Part shown: piece by piece, positions 1 through 6,092 of the stretch
Layout: each line of letters starts with the position of its first letter
Position numbering within the stretch: the stretch's first letter is position 1
Program-made: the position numbers and the translations under genes
Notes under the pieces: generated by a model
Seen by the model: only the letters and a program-made list of their open reading frames with translations
The model's database searches: none
What the model was told of the DNA's origin: nothing
Assembly: GCA_002898935.1 (NCBI GenBank)
Contig: BEII01000104.1
Location: 1 to 6,516 of the forward strand
Direction of reading: 5' to 3'
Source of the DNA: a bacterium HR32
GTDB taxonomy: Bacteria; Sysuimicrobiota; Sysuimicrobiia; Sysuimicrobiales; Sysuimicrobiaceae
Length of the DNA stretch: 6,516 nucleotides

Positions 1-726
1 GCCAACGGCACCAAGCAGGTGCTCACCGTGGCGGTAACGTGTGCGGTGGCCGGCATCGTGGTGGGCGTCATCACCCTGACGGGCCTGGGCCTCAAGCTGT
101 CGGGCATCATCGTAGACCTGGCAGGCGGCCACCTGCTGCTGACCCTCGTGTACTCCGGCGTGGCGCTGTGGATCCTGGGCCTCGCGTTGCCGATTACGGC
201 CACGTACATCATCGCCGCCGCCATCATCGCGCCCGCCCTGATCAAGCTCGGCGTCCACGAGCTCGCGGCGCACATGTTCATCTTCTACTACGCCATCCTG
301 TCGGAGGTCTCGCCCCCGGTGGGCCTGAGCCCTCTCGCGGCCTCCGCGCTCACGGGTGGCAACGCCTTCCGCACCATGATGATGGCGTGGAAGTACACCC
401 TGCCGGCCTTCGTGGTCCCCTTCATGTTCACCGTCCACCCGGACGGCATGGGTCTCCTCCTGCACGCCCCGCTCCCAGTCGTCCTGAAAACGGTGCTGAC
501 AGCCCTGCTGGGCCTCACGGCGCTGGCCGCAGGCGTGAACGGCTGGTTGCTGCGCGAGGCCACGTGGGCGGAGCGGGCCGTGTTGGTGGCCGCCGGGCTG
601 CTGCTGATCTACCCCTCCCTGGCCCTGGACGCGGTGGCCGGGGGTGCTGTCCTTCTCGTGGGCGTGTTCCAGTGGCTGACCCGAACCCCCGCAGCGGGCG
701 TGGGAGGTCTGGAACGGCGCGGGTGA
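1..726 (+). CDS. TRAP transporter permease, TAXI-type fused subunit, C-terminal part (5' end outside window)
   Basis: The frame is open from base 1, so the gene begins upstream; 241 residues are visible and end at the TGA at 724-726. The protein is strongly hydrophobic, with about six or seven likely membrane segments (roughly residues 7-31, 45-65, 67-85, 93-110, 135-150, 165-187 and 195-230). Motifs typical of the DctM-like large TRAP permease are present: an LPITATYI stretch near residue 62, SEVSPPVGL near residue 101, and a conserved WKYTLPAF...PFMF block near residues 130-145. This arrangement, with extra hydrophobic segments after the PFMF block, is typical of the long fused permeases that work with TAXI-type binding proteins. 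Such permeases import organic acids or similar solutes using a sodium or proton gradient. The substrate cannot be read from this part, and the binding-protein gene would be expected outside the window, probably upstream. The DUF1844 gene follows after 26 nt. Confidence 0.9.
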   Translation, partial: ANGTKQVLTVAVTCAVAGIVVGVITLTGLGLKLSGIIVDLAGGHLLLTLVYSGVALWILGLALPITATYIIAAAIIAPALIKLGVHELAAHMFIFYYAILSEVSPPVGLSPLAASALTGGNAFRTMMMAWKYTLPAFVVPFMFTVHPDGMGLLLHAPLPVVLKTVLTALLGLTALAAGVNGWLLREATWAERAVLVAAGLLLIYPSLALDAVAGGAVLLVGVFQWLTRTPAAGVGGLERRG

Positions 727-742
727 GGGCATAGATCCCGTC

Positions 743-747
743 GGAGG
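743..747 (+). promoter_or_regulatory. Shine-Dalgarno GGAGG of the DUF1844 gene
   Basis: A perfect GGAGG lies five bases before the ATG at 753. It fixes that start and supports this short gene being translated. Confidence 0.75.
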
Positions 748-752
748 CCGGC

Positions 753-1043
753 ATGGAAGAGGAGGAGTTCAGCCCCGTCGCTGCCCTCGAGGCTTCGCCC
801 GCCACCGAGGTGGTGGTCTGGTGCGTGATGCTCCTCGCCCACCAGGCGAGGCTGCACCTCGGCTTGATCCCCGGCAAAGGCCAGAAGGACCTGGAGCAGG
901 CGCGCTTCGCCATCGACGCGGCGGGCGCCCTCGTCGACCTCCTGCAGCACCGCATCCACGGGGACCGTTTGAGCGAGCTGCTCATGCACGTAGCCGACCT
1001 GCGGCTGCGCTACGTGGAAGCCCTCAAGGCCCCGCCCGACTGA
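753..1043 (+). CDS. DUF1844 domain protein (96 aa)
   Basis: A small, probably cytoplasmic protein without a signal peptide. It begins with an acidic tail (MEEEEF) followed by two or three predicted helices. The pattern matches DUF1844: a hydrophobic helix ending in LLAHQARLHLGLIP (about residues 27-40), a DLEQARFAIDAAGALVDLL helix (46-64), then a helix ending in LRLRYVEA (83-90), equivalent to the family's DLRMRFVE-like end. The usual family length is about 80-120 aa, so the protein looks complete. The family has no established biochemical function known to me. The ATG start is supported by GGAGG five bases upstream. The gene sits 26 nt after the TRAP permease gene and 70 nt before the crotonase gene, so it may be transcribed with the transporter. 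The family call rests on remembered motif patterns, not on a search. Confidence 0.8.
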   Translation: MEEEEFSPVAALEASPATEVVVWCVMLLAHQARLHLGLIPGKGQKDLEQARFAIDAAGALVDLLQHRIHGDRLSELLMHVADLRLRYVEALKAPPD

Positions 1044-1068
1044 CGCGGCGTTCCCCGTTGCCTACCAT
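1040..1068 (+). promoter_or_regulatory. possible sigma70-type promoter before the crotonase gene
   Basis: CTGACG at 1040-1045 (four of six to TTGACA) and TACCAT at 1063-1068 (four of six to TATAAT) are separated by exactly 17 bases. The latter lies in the window's longest intergenic gap (1044-1113). Transcription would begin near 1075 and leave a leader of about 40 nt carrying the SD of the crotonase gene. The match is modest, but TACCAT is rare in such GC-rich DNA and recurs in the next gap. This is inference from sequence only. Confidence 0.3.
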
Positions 1069-1102
1069 GGGACGGGGGCCGGCCGCCCGACCGCCACAAC
1101 CC

Positions 1103-1107
1103 GGAGG
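1103..1107 (+). promoter_or_regulatory. Shine-Dalgarno GGAGG of the crotonase gene
   Basis: A perfect GGAGG six bases before the ATG at 1114 decides this start. Confidence 0.75.
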
Positions 1108-1113
1108 CTCAGC

Positions 1114-1929
1114 ATGCGACCGACAGACTGGCGCTCCCGTTACCGGGCGCTCCGCGTCCACGAGGAACACCCTGGCGTGGTGGAGCTGGTGCTGGACAAT
1201 CCGCGGACGCTGAACGCCATCACCGAGGAGGCCCACGCAGAGCTCGCCCGGATCTGGCAGGACCTGGACCAGGATCCGGCGGTGCGCGCCGTCCTCGTCC
1301 GGGGAGAGGGTGGGAACTTCTCTTCCGGGGGTGACCTGGCCCTCGTGCAACGCATCCAGGAGGACGAGCGGGTACGGCTGCGGGTATGGCGGGAGGCGCG
1401 GGACCTGGTGTACGGGCTCGTGAACTGCTCCCGGCCCGTGGTGTCCGCAGTCCAGGGCGTGGCCGTGGGTGCGGGGCTGGCGGTCGCCCTCCTGGCGGAC
1501 GTGTCGGTGGTGGGGCGGTCCGCCCGCCTCCTGGACGGACACGTGCGGCTCGGGGTGCCGGCAGGCGACCACGCGGTCCTGTGCTGGCCCCTGTTGGTGG
1601 GCCTGGCCAAGGCCAAGTATCATCTGCTGCTCAACGAGCCGCTGTCGGGCGAGGAGGCCGAGCGCCTCGGGTTGGTTGCGCTTTGCGTGGAGGACGACCA
1701 GGTGGAGGCCACCGCGCGCGCCGTGGCGCGCCGCCTGGCGGAATCCAGCCCGAACGCGGTCCGCTGGACCAAGTACGCCCTGAACAACTGGTTGCGCGTG
1801 GCAGGGCCCCTGTTCGACACCTCCACGGCTCTGGAGTTCCTCGGCTTCGTCACCCGCGACGCCGCGGAGGGGCTTGAGAGCCTCCGCGAAAGGCGCCCTC
1901 CCCGCTTCTCTCCAGACTCGCCGCTCTGA
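1114..1929 (+). CDS. enoyl-CoA hydratase/isomerase (crotonase) family protein with non-canonical active site
   Basis: 271 aa, close to the usual 255-290 aa of crotonase-fold enzymes, cytoplasmic. Family landmarks appear in order: VVELVLDNPRTLNAI (22-36), the first oxyanion-hole segment NFSSGGDL (68-75), RPVVSAVQGVAVGAGLAVALLAD (second oxyanion segment, 107-129), HVRLGVPAGDHA (143-154), AKAKYHLLLNEPLSGEEAERLGLV (165-188), and a C-terminal helical region with SPNAVRWTKYALNNW (212-226). The family acts on acyl-CoA thioesters by stabilising an enolate anion. By hand alignment to rat mitochondrial enoyl-CoA hydratase, Glu144 becomes Ala123 and Glu164 becomes His143, so standard water addition to a trans-2-enoyl-CoA is doubtful. 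D152 and H153 nearby are possible substitutes. I recall similar DGH..LGV.AGDHA sequences among unassigned actinobacterial and proteobacterial crotonases, so this may be a real subfamily and not a decayed gene. The ATG has a good SD. The DUF255 gene begins 19 nt after the stop. Exact reaction unknown. Confidence 0.9.
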   Translation: MRPTDWRSRYRALRVHEEHPGVVELVLDNPRTLNAITEEAHAELARIWQDLDQDPAVRAVLVRGEGGNFSSGGDLALVQRIQEDERVRLRVWREARDLVYGLVNCSRPVVSAVQGVAVGAGLAVALLADVSVVGRSARLLDGHVRLGVPAGDHAVLCWPLLVGLAKAKYHLLLNEPLSGEEAERLGLVALCVEDDQVEATARAVARRLAESSPNAVRWTKYALNNWLRVAGPLFDTSTALEFLGFVTRDAAEGLESLRERRPPRFSPDSPL

Positions 1930-1933
1930 GGCG

Positions 1934-1939
1934 TACCAT
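1934..1939 (+). promoter_or_regulatory. possible -10 element (TACCAT) placed for a leaderless DUF255 mRNA
   Basis: TACCAT ends nine bases before the ATG at 1949, so transcription starting 7-10 bases downstream would begin at or within a few bases of the start codon. No convincing -35 lies 16-18 bases upstream. The only SD-like purines (AGAGAGGG, 1941-1948) touch the ATG, too close for normal ribosome pairing. Leaderless genes with this spacing are known in several bacterial phyla; applying that here is inference. Confidence 0.3.
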
Positions 1940-1948
1940 AAGAGAGGG

Positions 1949-4036
1949 ATGGCCAACCGTCTCGCGAACGCCGCAAGCCCCTACCTGCGCGCCGCGGCAC
2001 ACCAGCCCGTGGACTGGTACCCGTGGGGTGAGGAGGCTTTCGAGCGGGCGCGGCGGGAGGACAAGCCGGTGCTGCTGGACATCGGGGCCGCGTGGTGCCA
2101 CTGGTGCCACGTCATGGACCACGAGTCCTACGAGGACCCCGAGGTCGCCGCCTTCATCAACGAGCACTTCGTGCCCGTGAAGGTAGATCGGGACGAACGT
2201 CCGGACGTGGACGCCCGGTACCAGCACGCGGTGAGTGCCCTCACGGGGCAGGGCGGCTGGCCCCTGACCGCCTTCCTGACCCCGGAGGGCCACACCTTCT
2301 ACGGCGGCACCTACTTCCCCAAGGAAGACCGCTACGGGCGTCCCGGGTTCCTGCGGGTACTCCGCAGCGTGGCCGAGACCTACCGGCGAGAGCGGGACCG
2401 TACCCGGGAGGCGGCGCGCAAGCTCGTGGAGGAGTTGCGGCGGGCGCAGGTCGCCTCCGCGCCCGGCGAGGTGGAGGCCTCCTACGTCGACGCGGTGCTC
2501 GACGAGCTGAGCCGCGCGTTTGACATCCGCTACGGCGGCTTCGGTGCGGCTCCGAAGTTCCCACACCCCAGCGCCCTGGACCTGCTCCTGTACCACTACG
2601 CCTACCGCAAAGAGGGGTGGATGGAGGTAGTCCTCCGCCGCACGCTGGACGCCATGGCCCGCGGCGGCATCTACGACCAACTGGGCGGAGGCTTCCACCG
2701 GTACAGCACCGACGCCTGGTGGTGCGTCCCCCACTTCGAGAAGATGCTGTACGACAACGCAGCGCTGCTCGCCACCTACAGCCGCGCCTACGCCCTGTGG
2801 CCGGACCCCCTGTACCGGGCCGTGGTGGAGGGTACCGCAGGCTTCCTGCTGGAGGTCCTGCTGGACCCCGCGGGCGGCTTCGGCGCCAGTCAGGACGCGG
2901 ACACGGGACCCGGGGACGACGGCGACTTCTTCACCTGGACGGTGGAGGAGGCCGCCCGGGTGCTGGAGGTCGAGGAGCTGGAAGTGGTGCGGCTGCGGTT
3001 CGACCTGGACGAGCGCGGAGAGATGCACCACGACCCGCGCCGCAACGTCCTGTGGGTGGCGGCGACGCCTGAGGAGATCGCGCAACGCTTGGGCTGGGCC
3101 CGCGACCGGGTGGAGGCGGTGCTGGAGCGCGCGGTGGCGAAGCTGCGCGCGGCCCGGGTGGCCCGTCCCGCGCCCGCGGTGGACCGCAGCCTATACGCTT
3201 CCTGGAACGGGATGGCCGCCCTCGGCCTGCTGCAGGCGCACCAGGTCACCGGCGACGATCGGTACGTCCGAGCGGCGACCGCCACCCTCACCCGGTTCCT
3301 GCGCGAGGCCTACCAGGACGACAGCGGGTTCTCCCACGCGCTGCACGACCCCGCGGGTCCCCGCACCCTGGACGACCAGGTGCACATGGGTCGGGCGCTC
3401 CTCGCGGCCTACGGGCTGTCGGGCGAGCGGCGGTACCTGGACGTGGCGATCCGGCTGGCGGAGGTGCTGGACGCGGAGTACCGCGACCCTGCGGAGGGTG
3501 GCTACTTCGACGTCCCCCGGCACCAGGCGCGCGGCCCGGGCCTGGAACTCCCCTACAAACCCATCCAGGACTCGCCCACGCCGTCCGGGAACGGCACGGC
3601 CGCGCTGTTCTTGCAGGATCTGGCGGTGGTGACGGGCAACCGACGGTGGTCCGACCGGGCGCAGGAGGTCCTCCGGGGTTTCGCGGCGGTGGCGCGGGCC
3701 TACGGCTACTTCGCGGCCGCGTACTTCCTGGCCGCAAGCCGCGCCCTCCGGCCCCCCGCGCACGTGGTGGTCGCAGGCGACCCCGCCCACCCCACGGCCC
3801 GCGCCCTGCAGCAGGCCGCGTGGCACGCGGCGCACCCCGACCGTATCCTGTCGTGGGTGCAGCCGGGAGGGGAGCTGCCGGAGCCGGCCCGCGCCATGGC
3901 CGACCGCGCGGGTCCAGGGCCGGTGGCGTTCGTCTGCGTGGGCACCTCGTGCGCACCTCCCACGGACGGACCGGAACGCCTGAAGGAGCTGTTGGAGCGC
4001 AGTCCTGTACATCCGGCTGAAGCACACGCTGAGTGA
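1949..4036 (+). CDS. DUF255 / thioredoxin-like protein of the YyaL/SPATA20 family
   Basis: 695 aa, the usual length for this family (about 650-750). The N-terminal thioredoxin-like domain (about residues 1-165) carries the hallmark NRLANAASPYLRAAAHQPVD region, a WCHWCHVM motif with C50 and C53 as the CxxC pair, VKVDRDERPDVD (77-88), LTGQGGWPLTAFLTP (98-112) and FYGGTYFP (117-124). The remainder resembles an alpha/alpha toroid of the AGE/six-hairpin glycosidase type, with GGGFHRYSTD (246-255), PHFEKMLYDN (261-270), SQDADTGPGDDGDFFTW (314-330), SWNGMAALGL (418-427) and a C-terminal CVGTSCAPP block (663-671). The protein lacks a signal peptide and is likely cytoplasmic. The family is widespread from bacteria to animals; its function is not settled, though a redox or sugar-related role is often suggested. 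I chose ATG 1949 because homologues begin at this M-x-N-R-L sequence; an in-frame ATG at 1874 would overlap the crotonase gene by 56 nt and add unrelated residues. The DUF309 gene starts one base after the stop. Confidence 0.93.
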   Translation: MANRLANAASPYLRAAAHQPVDWYPWGEEAFERARREDKPVLLDIGAAWCHWCHVMDHESYEDPEVAAFINEHFVPVKVDRDERPDVDARYQHAVSALTGQGGWPLTAFLTPEGHTFYGGTYFPKEDRYGRPGFLRVLRSVAETYRRERDRTREAARKLVEELRRAQVASAPGEVEASYVDAVLDELSRAFDIRYGGFGAAPKFPHPSALDLLLYHYAYRKEGWMEVVLRRTLDAMARGGIYDQLGGGFHRYSTDAWWCVPHFEKMLYDNAALLATYSRAYALWPDPLYRAVVEGTAGFLLEVLLDPAGGFGASQDADTGPGDDGDFFTWTVEEAARVLEVEELEVVRLRFDLDERGEMHHDPRRNVLWVAATPEEIAQRLGWARDRVEAVLERAVAKLRAARVARPAPAVDRSLYASWNGMAALGLLQAHQVTGDDRYVRAATATLTRFLREAYQDDSGFSHALHDPAGPRTLDDQVHMGRALLAAYGLSGERRYLDVAIRLAEVLDAEYRDPAEGGYFDVPRHQARGPGLELPYKPIQDSPTPSGNGTAALFLQDLAVVTGNRRWSDRAQEVLRGFAAVARAYGYFAAAYFLAASRALRPPAHVVVAGDPAHPTARALQQAAWHAAHPDRILSWVQPGGELPEPARAMADRAGPGPVAFVCVGTSCAPPTDGPERLKELLERSPVHPAEAHAE

Positions 4037-4037
4037 G

Positions 4038-4697
4038 TTGACCTTGCAGGCGGCCTCCGATCCCCACCACGCGGGGTTCGTGGCGTGGGCGGCCGCGTAC
4101 GCGCGTTGCGCGTCCGGGGGAGAGGCACAGCCTGAAGCCACCGTGGCGGCCCGAGCGCGCGCTCTCGGCGCTGCGCTCCGCCAAGCCGTGCGTGAGGACG
4201 GGTTACGGACTCTCGTGCGCGCGCGCCTGCTGTGGCGTGGCCGGGGGCGGGTGGCCCTCCCGCGGCCGTACCGACCCTACTGGCCGTACTTTCACACGCA
4301 GGTGACCCGTCTCGAAGGGGCCACCGCCTTCCTCGTGTCCCGCGCCGCACCACCCGGCGTCCCCGACGAGGTGTACCGCGGGCTCGTGCTGTTCGACTTC
4401 GGCCTGTTCTTCGCCTGCCACGAGTACTTCGAAGGCCTGTGGCGGGAGAGCGCAGGTCCGCGCCGCGACTTCTACCACGGTCTCGTCCAGCTCGCCGCGG
4501 CCTTCTACCACCACGAGAAGGGGAACCGCCACGGCGCGGTTACGCTGCTGCGGCGCGCCGTCCGCCGCCTCCAGGCCGGTACGGCGGAGGCCTGCGGAGT
4601 GGACGTGGCCGCGCTCCTGGCGGAGCTCGAGCCGTGGTCGGACCGGTTTGCCGCAGGCCAGTCGGCTCCGTATCCTGTTCTCGTCGCGGCGCGGTAG
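4038..4697 (+). CDS. DUF309 domain protein with long N-terminal extension
   Basis: 219 aa from a TTG at 4038, one base after the upstream TGA. The C-terminal half matches DUF309: VLFDFGLFFACHEYFEGLWRES (117-138), where HE..E.LW is the family signature, then DFYHGLVQLAAAFYHHEKGNRHGAVTLLRRAVRRL (144-178), a predicted helical hairpin. DUF309 proteins are small, helical and of unknown function, commonly 100-180 aa. Here about 110 residues precede the domain: an Ala/Arg-rich helical stretch (15-72) and an aromatic, basic segment RPYRPYWPYFHTQVTR (76-91). The start is uncertain: TTG 4044 and GTG 4080 are also in frame and no clear SD is visible, so translation may depend on coupling to the DUF255 gene. 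The adjacency hints at co-expression with DUF255 but shows no shared function. The family call is firm; any role for the extension is unknown. Confidence 0.85.
   Translation: MTLQAASDPHHAGFVAWAAAYARCASGGEAQPEATVAARARALGAALRQAVREDGLRTLVRARLLWRGRGRVALPRPYRPYWPYFHTQVTRLEGATAFLVSRAAPPGVPDEVYRGLVLFDFGLFFACHEYFEGLWRESAGPRRDFYHGLVQLAAAFYHHEKGNRHGAVTLLRRAVRRLQAGTAEACGVDVAALLAELEPWSDRFAAGQSAPYPVLVAAR
4648..4676 (+). promoter_or_regulatory. possible internal promoter for the M20 gene
   Basis: TTGCCG (4648-4653) and TATCCT (4671-4676) each match four of six consensus positions, with an exact 17-base spacer, inside the 3' end of the DUF309 gene. A start near 4683 would give a leader of about 44 nt containing the M20 gene's SD. 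Chance matches of this quality are possible. Confidence 0.25.
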
Positions 4698-4716
4698 GCC
4701 CCGAAAGGCCACCACC

Positions 4717-4723
4717 GGGAGGG
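4717..4723 (+). promoter_or_regulatory. Shine-Dalgarno GGGAGGG of the M20 gene
   Basis: GGGAGGG ends three bases before the GTG at 4727 (core GGAGG four bases away). It selects this GTG over the much longer open frame that continues upstream through the DUF309 gene. Confidence 0.7.
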
Positions 4724-4726
4724 ACC

Positions 4727-6088
4727 GTGCGAGACGTCTTCGACCACATCGACCGCAACATCCAGGCGTACCTGGACACCCTGGCCCGGCTGGTGCGCCA
4801 GCCTAGCATCGCGGCCCAGGGCGTGGGAATCGAGGAGTGCGCGCAACTCGTGGCCCGGATGCTGCAAGAAGCCGGGGCCCGGGTGGAAGTCCTGCGGCTT
4901 CCGGAAGCGGCACCGCTCGTGTACGGCGAGTTCCCGGGCCGCTCGGGCAAGACGCTCCTGGTGTACGAGCACTACGACGTGCAGCCACCCGACCCTCTGG
5001 ACGAGTGGGCTTCTCCTCCCTTCGAGCCCACGGTCCGGGACGGCCGGCTGTACGGTCGGGGCGTGGCTGACACCAAGGGCAATCTGGTCGCGCGCCTGTG
5101 CGCAGTGCAGGCGCTCCGGCAGGTCCGGGGCTCGTTGCCGGTGACGGTGAAGTTCCTAGTCGAGGGCGAGGAGGAGATCGGGAGCCCCAACCTGCACCGG
5201 TACGCAGAGGCGTACCCCGACTACTTCCGGGCGGACGGCTGCCTGTGGGAGTCGGGAAGCAAGGACCACCACGACGTCCCGAACCTGTACCTCGGCGTCA
5301 AGGGGATCTGCTACGTGGAGCTGGTGGCGCGTGGCGCCAACCGCGACCTGCACTCCTCCATGGCGACCATCGTCCCCAACCCCGCCTGGCGGCTCGTCTG
5401 GGCGCTCGCGACCCTGAAGGACCGCCACGAGCGGGTCCTCATCGAGGGCTTCTACGAGGACGTGGAGGAGCCCACCCCGCAGGAGATGGACTGGCTGCGG
5501 CGCATCGCGGCCACCCGCGACGACCCCGCCCTGTTGCGGGACCTCGGGATCGAGCGCTTCCTGTTGGGGCTGGCTGGCGTCGAGCTCCTCAAACGCCACC
5601 TGTACCAGCCCACCTGCACCATCTGCGGTCTCCTCGCCGGCTACACCGGAGAGGGCTCCAAGACGGTCCTGCCCAGGGTCGCCCGGGCGAAGATCGACTT
5701 CCGCCTGGTCCCGCGGCAGAGAGCCGCAGACGTGCTGGAGAAGCTCAGGGCCCACCTGGCGCAGCACGGCTTTGCGGACCTCGAGGTGGTCCCCATGGGG
5801 CTGGAAGACCCCGCCCGCACGCCGCCGGACGCGGAGATCGTGCGGGTGGTGGCGGATGCGGCGCGGGAGGTCTACGGCCGCGAGCCTGTGATCTACCCCC
5901 TGATGGCCGCCACAGGCCCCATGGACGTGGTGTGCGGCCGCTTCGGCACCCCCGCGGTGGGGACCGGCGTCGGGTATCCGGGGACCAACGTGCACGCCCC
6001 CAACGAGAACATCCGGATCCAGGACTACATGCAGGGGATCAAGCACGTGGCCCTGATCCTGGAACGGTTCGGCGGGTCTGGGGCGTAG
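4727..6088 (+). CDS. M20 family metallopeptidase (dipeptidase/deacylase-like)
   Basis: 453 aa from a GTG start with a good SD, matching the usual 440-480 aa of M20 dipeptidases. These cytoplasmic enzymes use two metal ions, usually zinc, to hydrolyse dipeptides or N-acyl/amide bonds. Visible residues by analogy with carnosinase CN2: H82 and D84 in EHYDVQPPDP (ligand and active-site support), bridging D115 in GRGVADTKGN, catalytic base E149 and ligand E150 in VEGEEEIGS, probable ligand E175 in LWESGSKD, dimerisation-domain H209 in NRDLHSS, and ligand H423 in NVHAPNE. The lid/dimerisation domain spans about residues 188-320 and includes PTCTICGLLAGYTGEGSKTVLP (295-316), a block I recall as typical of a bacterial M20 subgroup. 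All expected catalytic residues are present, so the enzyme looks active. The substrate is unknown; dipeptides, N-acyl amino acids and carbamoylated compounds are all possible. The hydrolase gene follows after 4 nt. Confidence 0.92.
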   Translation: MRDVFDHIDRNIQAYLDTLARLVRQPSIAAQGVGIEECAQLVARMLQEAGARVEVLRLPEAAPLVYGEFPGRSGKTLLVYEHYDVQPPDPLDEWASPPFEPTVRDGRLYGRGVADTKGNLVARLCAVQALRQVRGSLPVTVKFLVEGEEEIGSPNLHRYAEAYPDYFRADGCLWESGSKDHHDVPNLYLGVKGICYVELVARGANRDLHSSMATIVPNPAWRLVWALATLKDRHERVLIEGFYEDVEEPTPQEMDWLRRIAATRDDPALLRDLGIERFLLGLAGVELLKRHLYQPTCTICGLLAGYTGEGSKTVLPRVARAKIDFRLVPRQRAADVLEKLRAHLAQHGFADLEVVPMGLEDPARTPPDAEIVRVVADAAREVYGREPVIYPLMAATGPMDVVCGRFGTPAVGTGVGYPGTNVHAPNENIRIQDYMQGIKHVALILERFGGSGA

Positions 6089-6092
6089 CCCG

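Noticed and set aside
1069..1090. GC-rich partial palindrome around GGCCGGCC in the gap before the crotonase gene, considered as a terminator
   Set aside because: The symmetric core cannot form a stem with a proper loop, the flanks do not pair well, and no T-run follows.
1874..1948. Earlier ATG for the DUF255 gene at 1874
   Set aside because: It lies inside the crotonase gene and adds 25 residues not seen in the family; homologues begin at the sequence coded from 1949.
1024..1956. Open frame on the - strand (310 codons) opposite the crotonase gene
   Set aside because: Same reason: GC-driven antisense frame, His/Gln/Arg-rich, no family resemblance.
1850..3085. Long open frame on the - strand (411 codons) opposite the DUF255 gene
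   Set aside because: It mirrors the codon bias of a GC-rich gene on the + strand; its translation is Val/Gly/Arg/His-rich with no recognisable motif, and no SD or promoter supports it.
4232..4726. Upstream extension of the M20 frame through the DUF309 gene, with an ATG at 4232
   Set aside because: The extension is Arg/Pro/Gly-rich and unrelated to M20 enzymes. The DUF309 protein is clearly coded in another frame there, and GTG 4727 has a strong SD and a typical M20 N-terminus.
6075..6092. Gap between M20 and hydrolase genes examined for SD or terminator
   Set aside because: Only a loose G-rich stretch (CTGGGG) is present; too weak to call as an SD, and no hairpin is visible.
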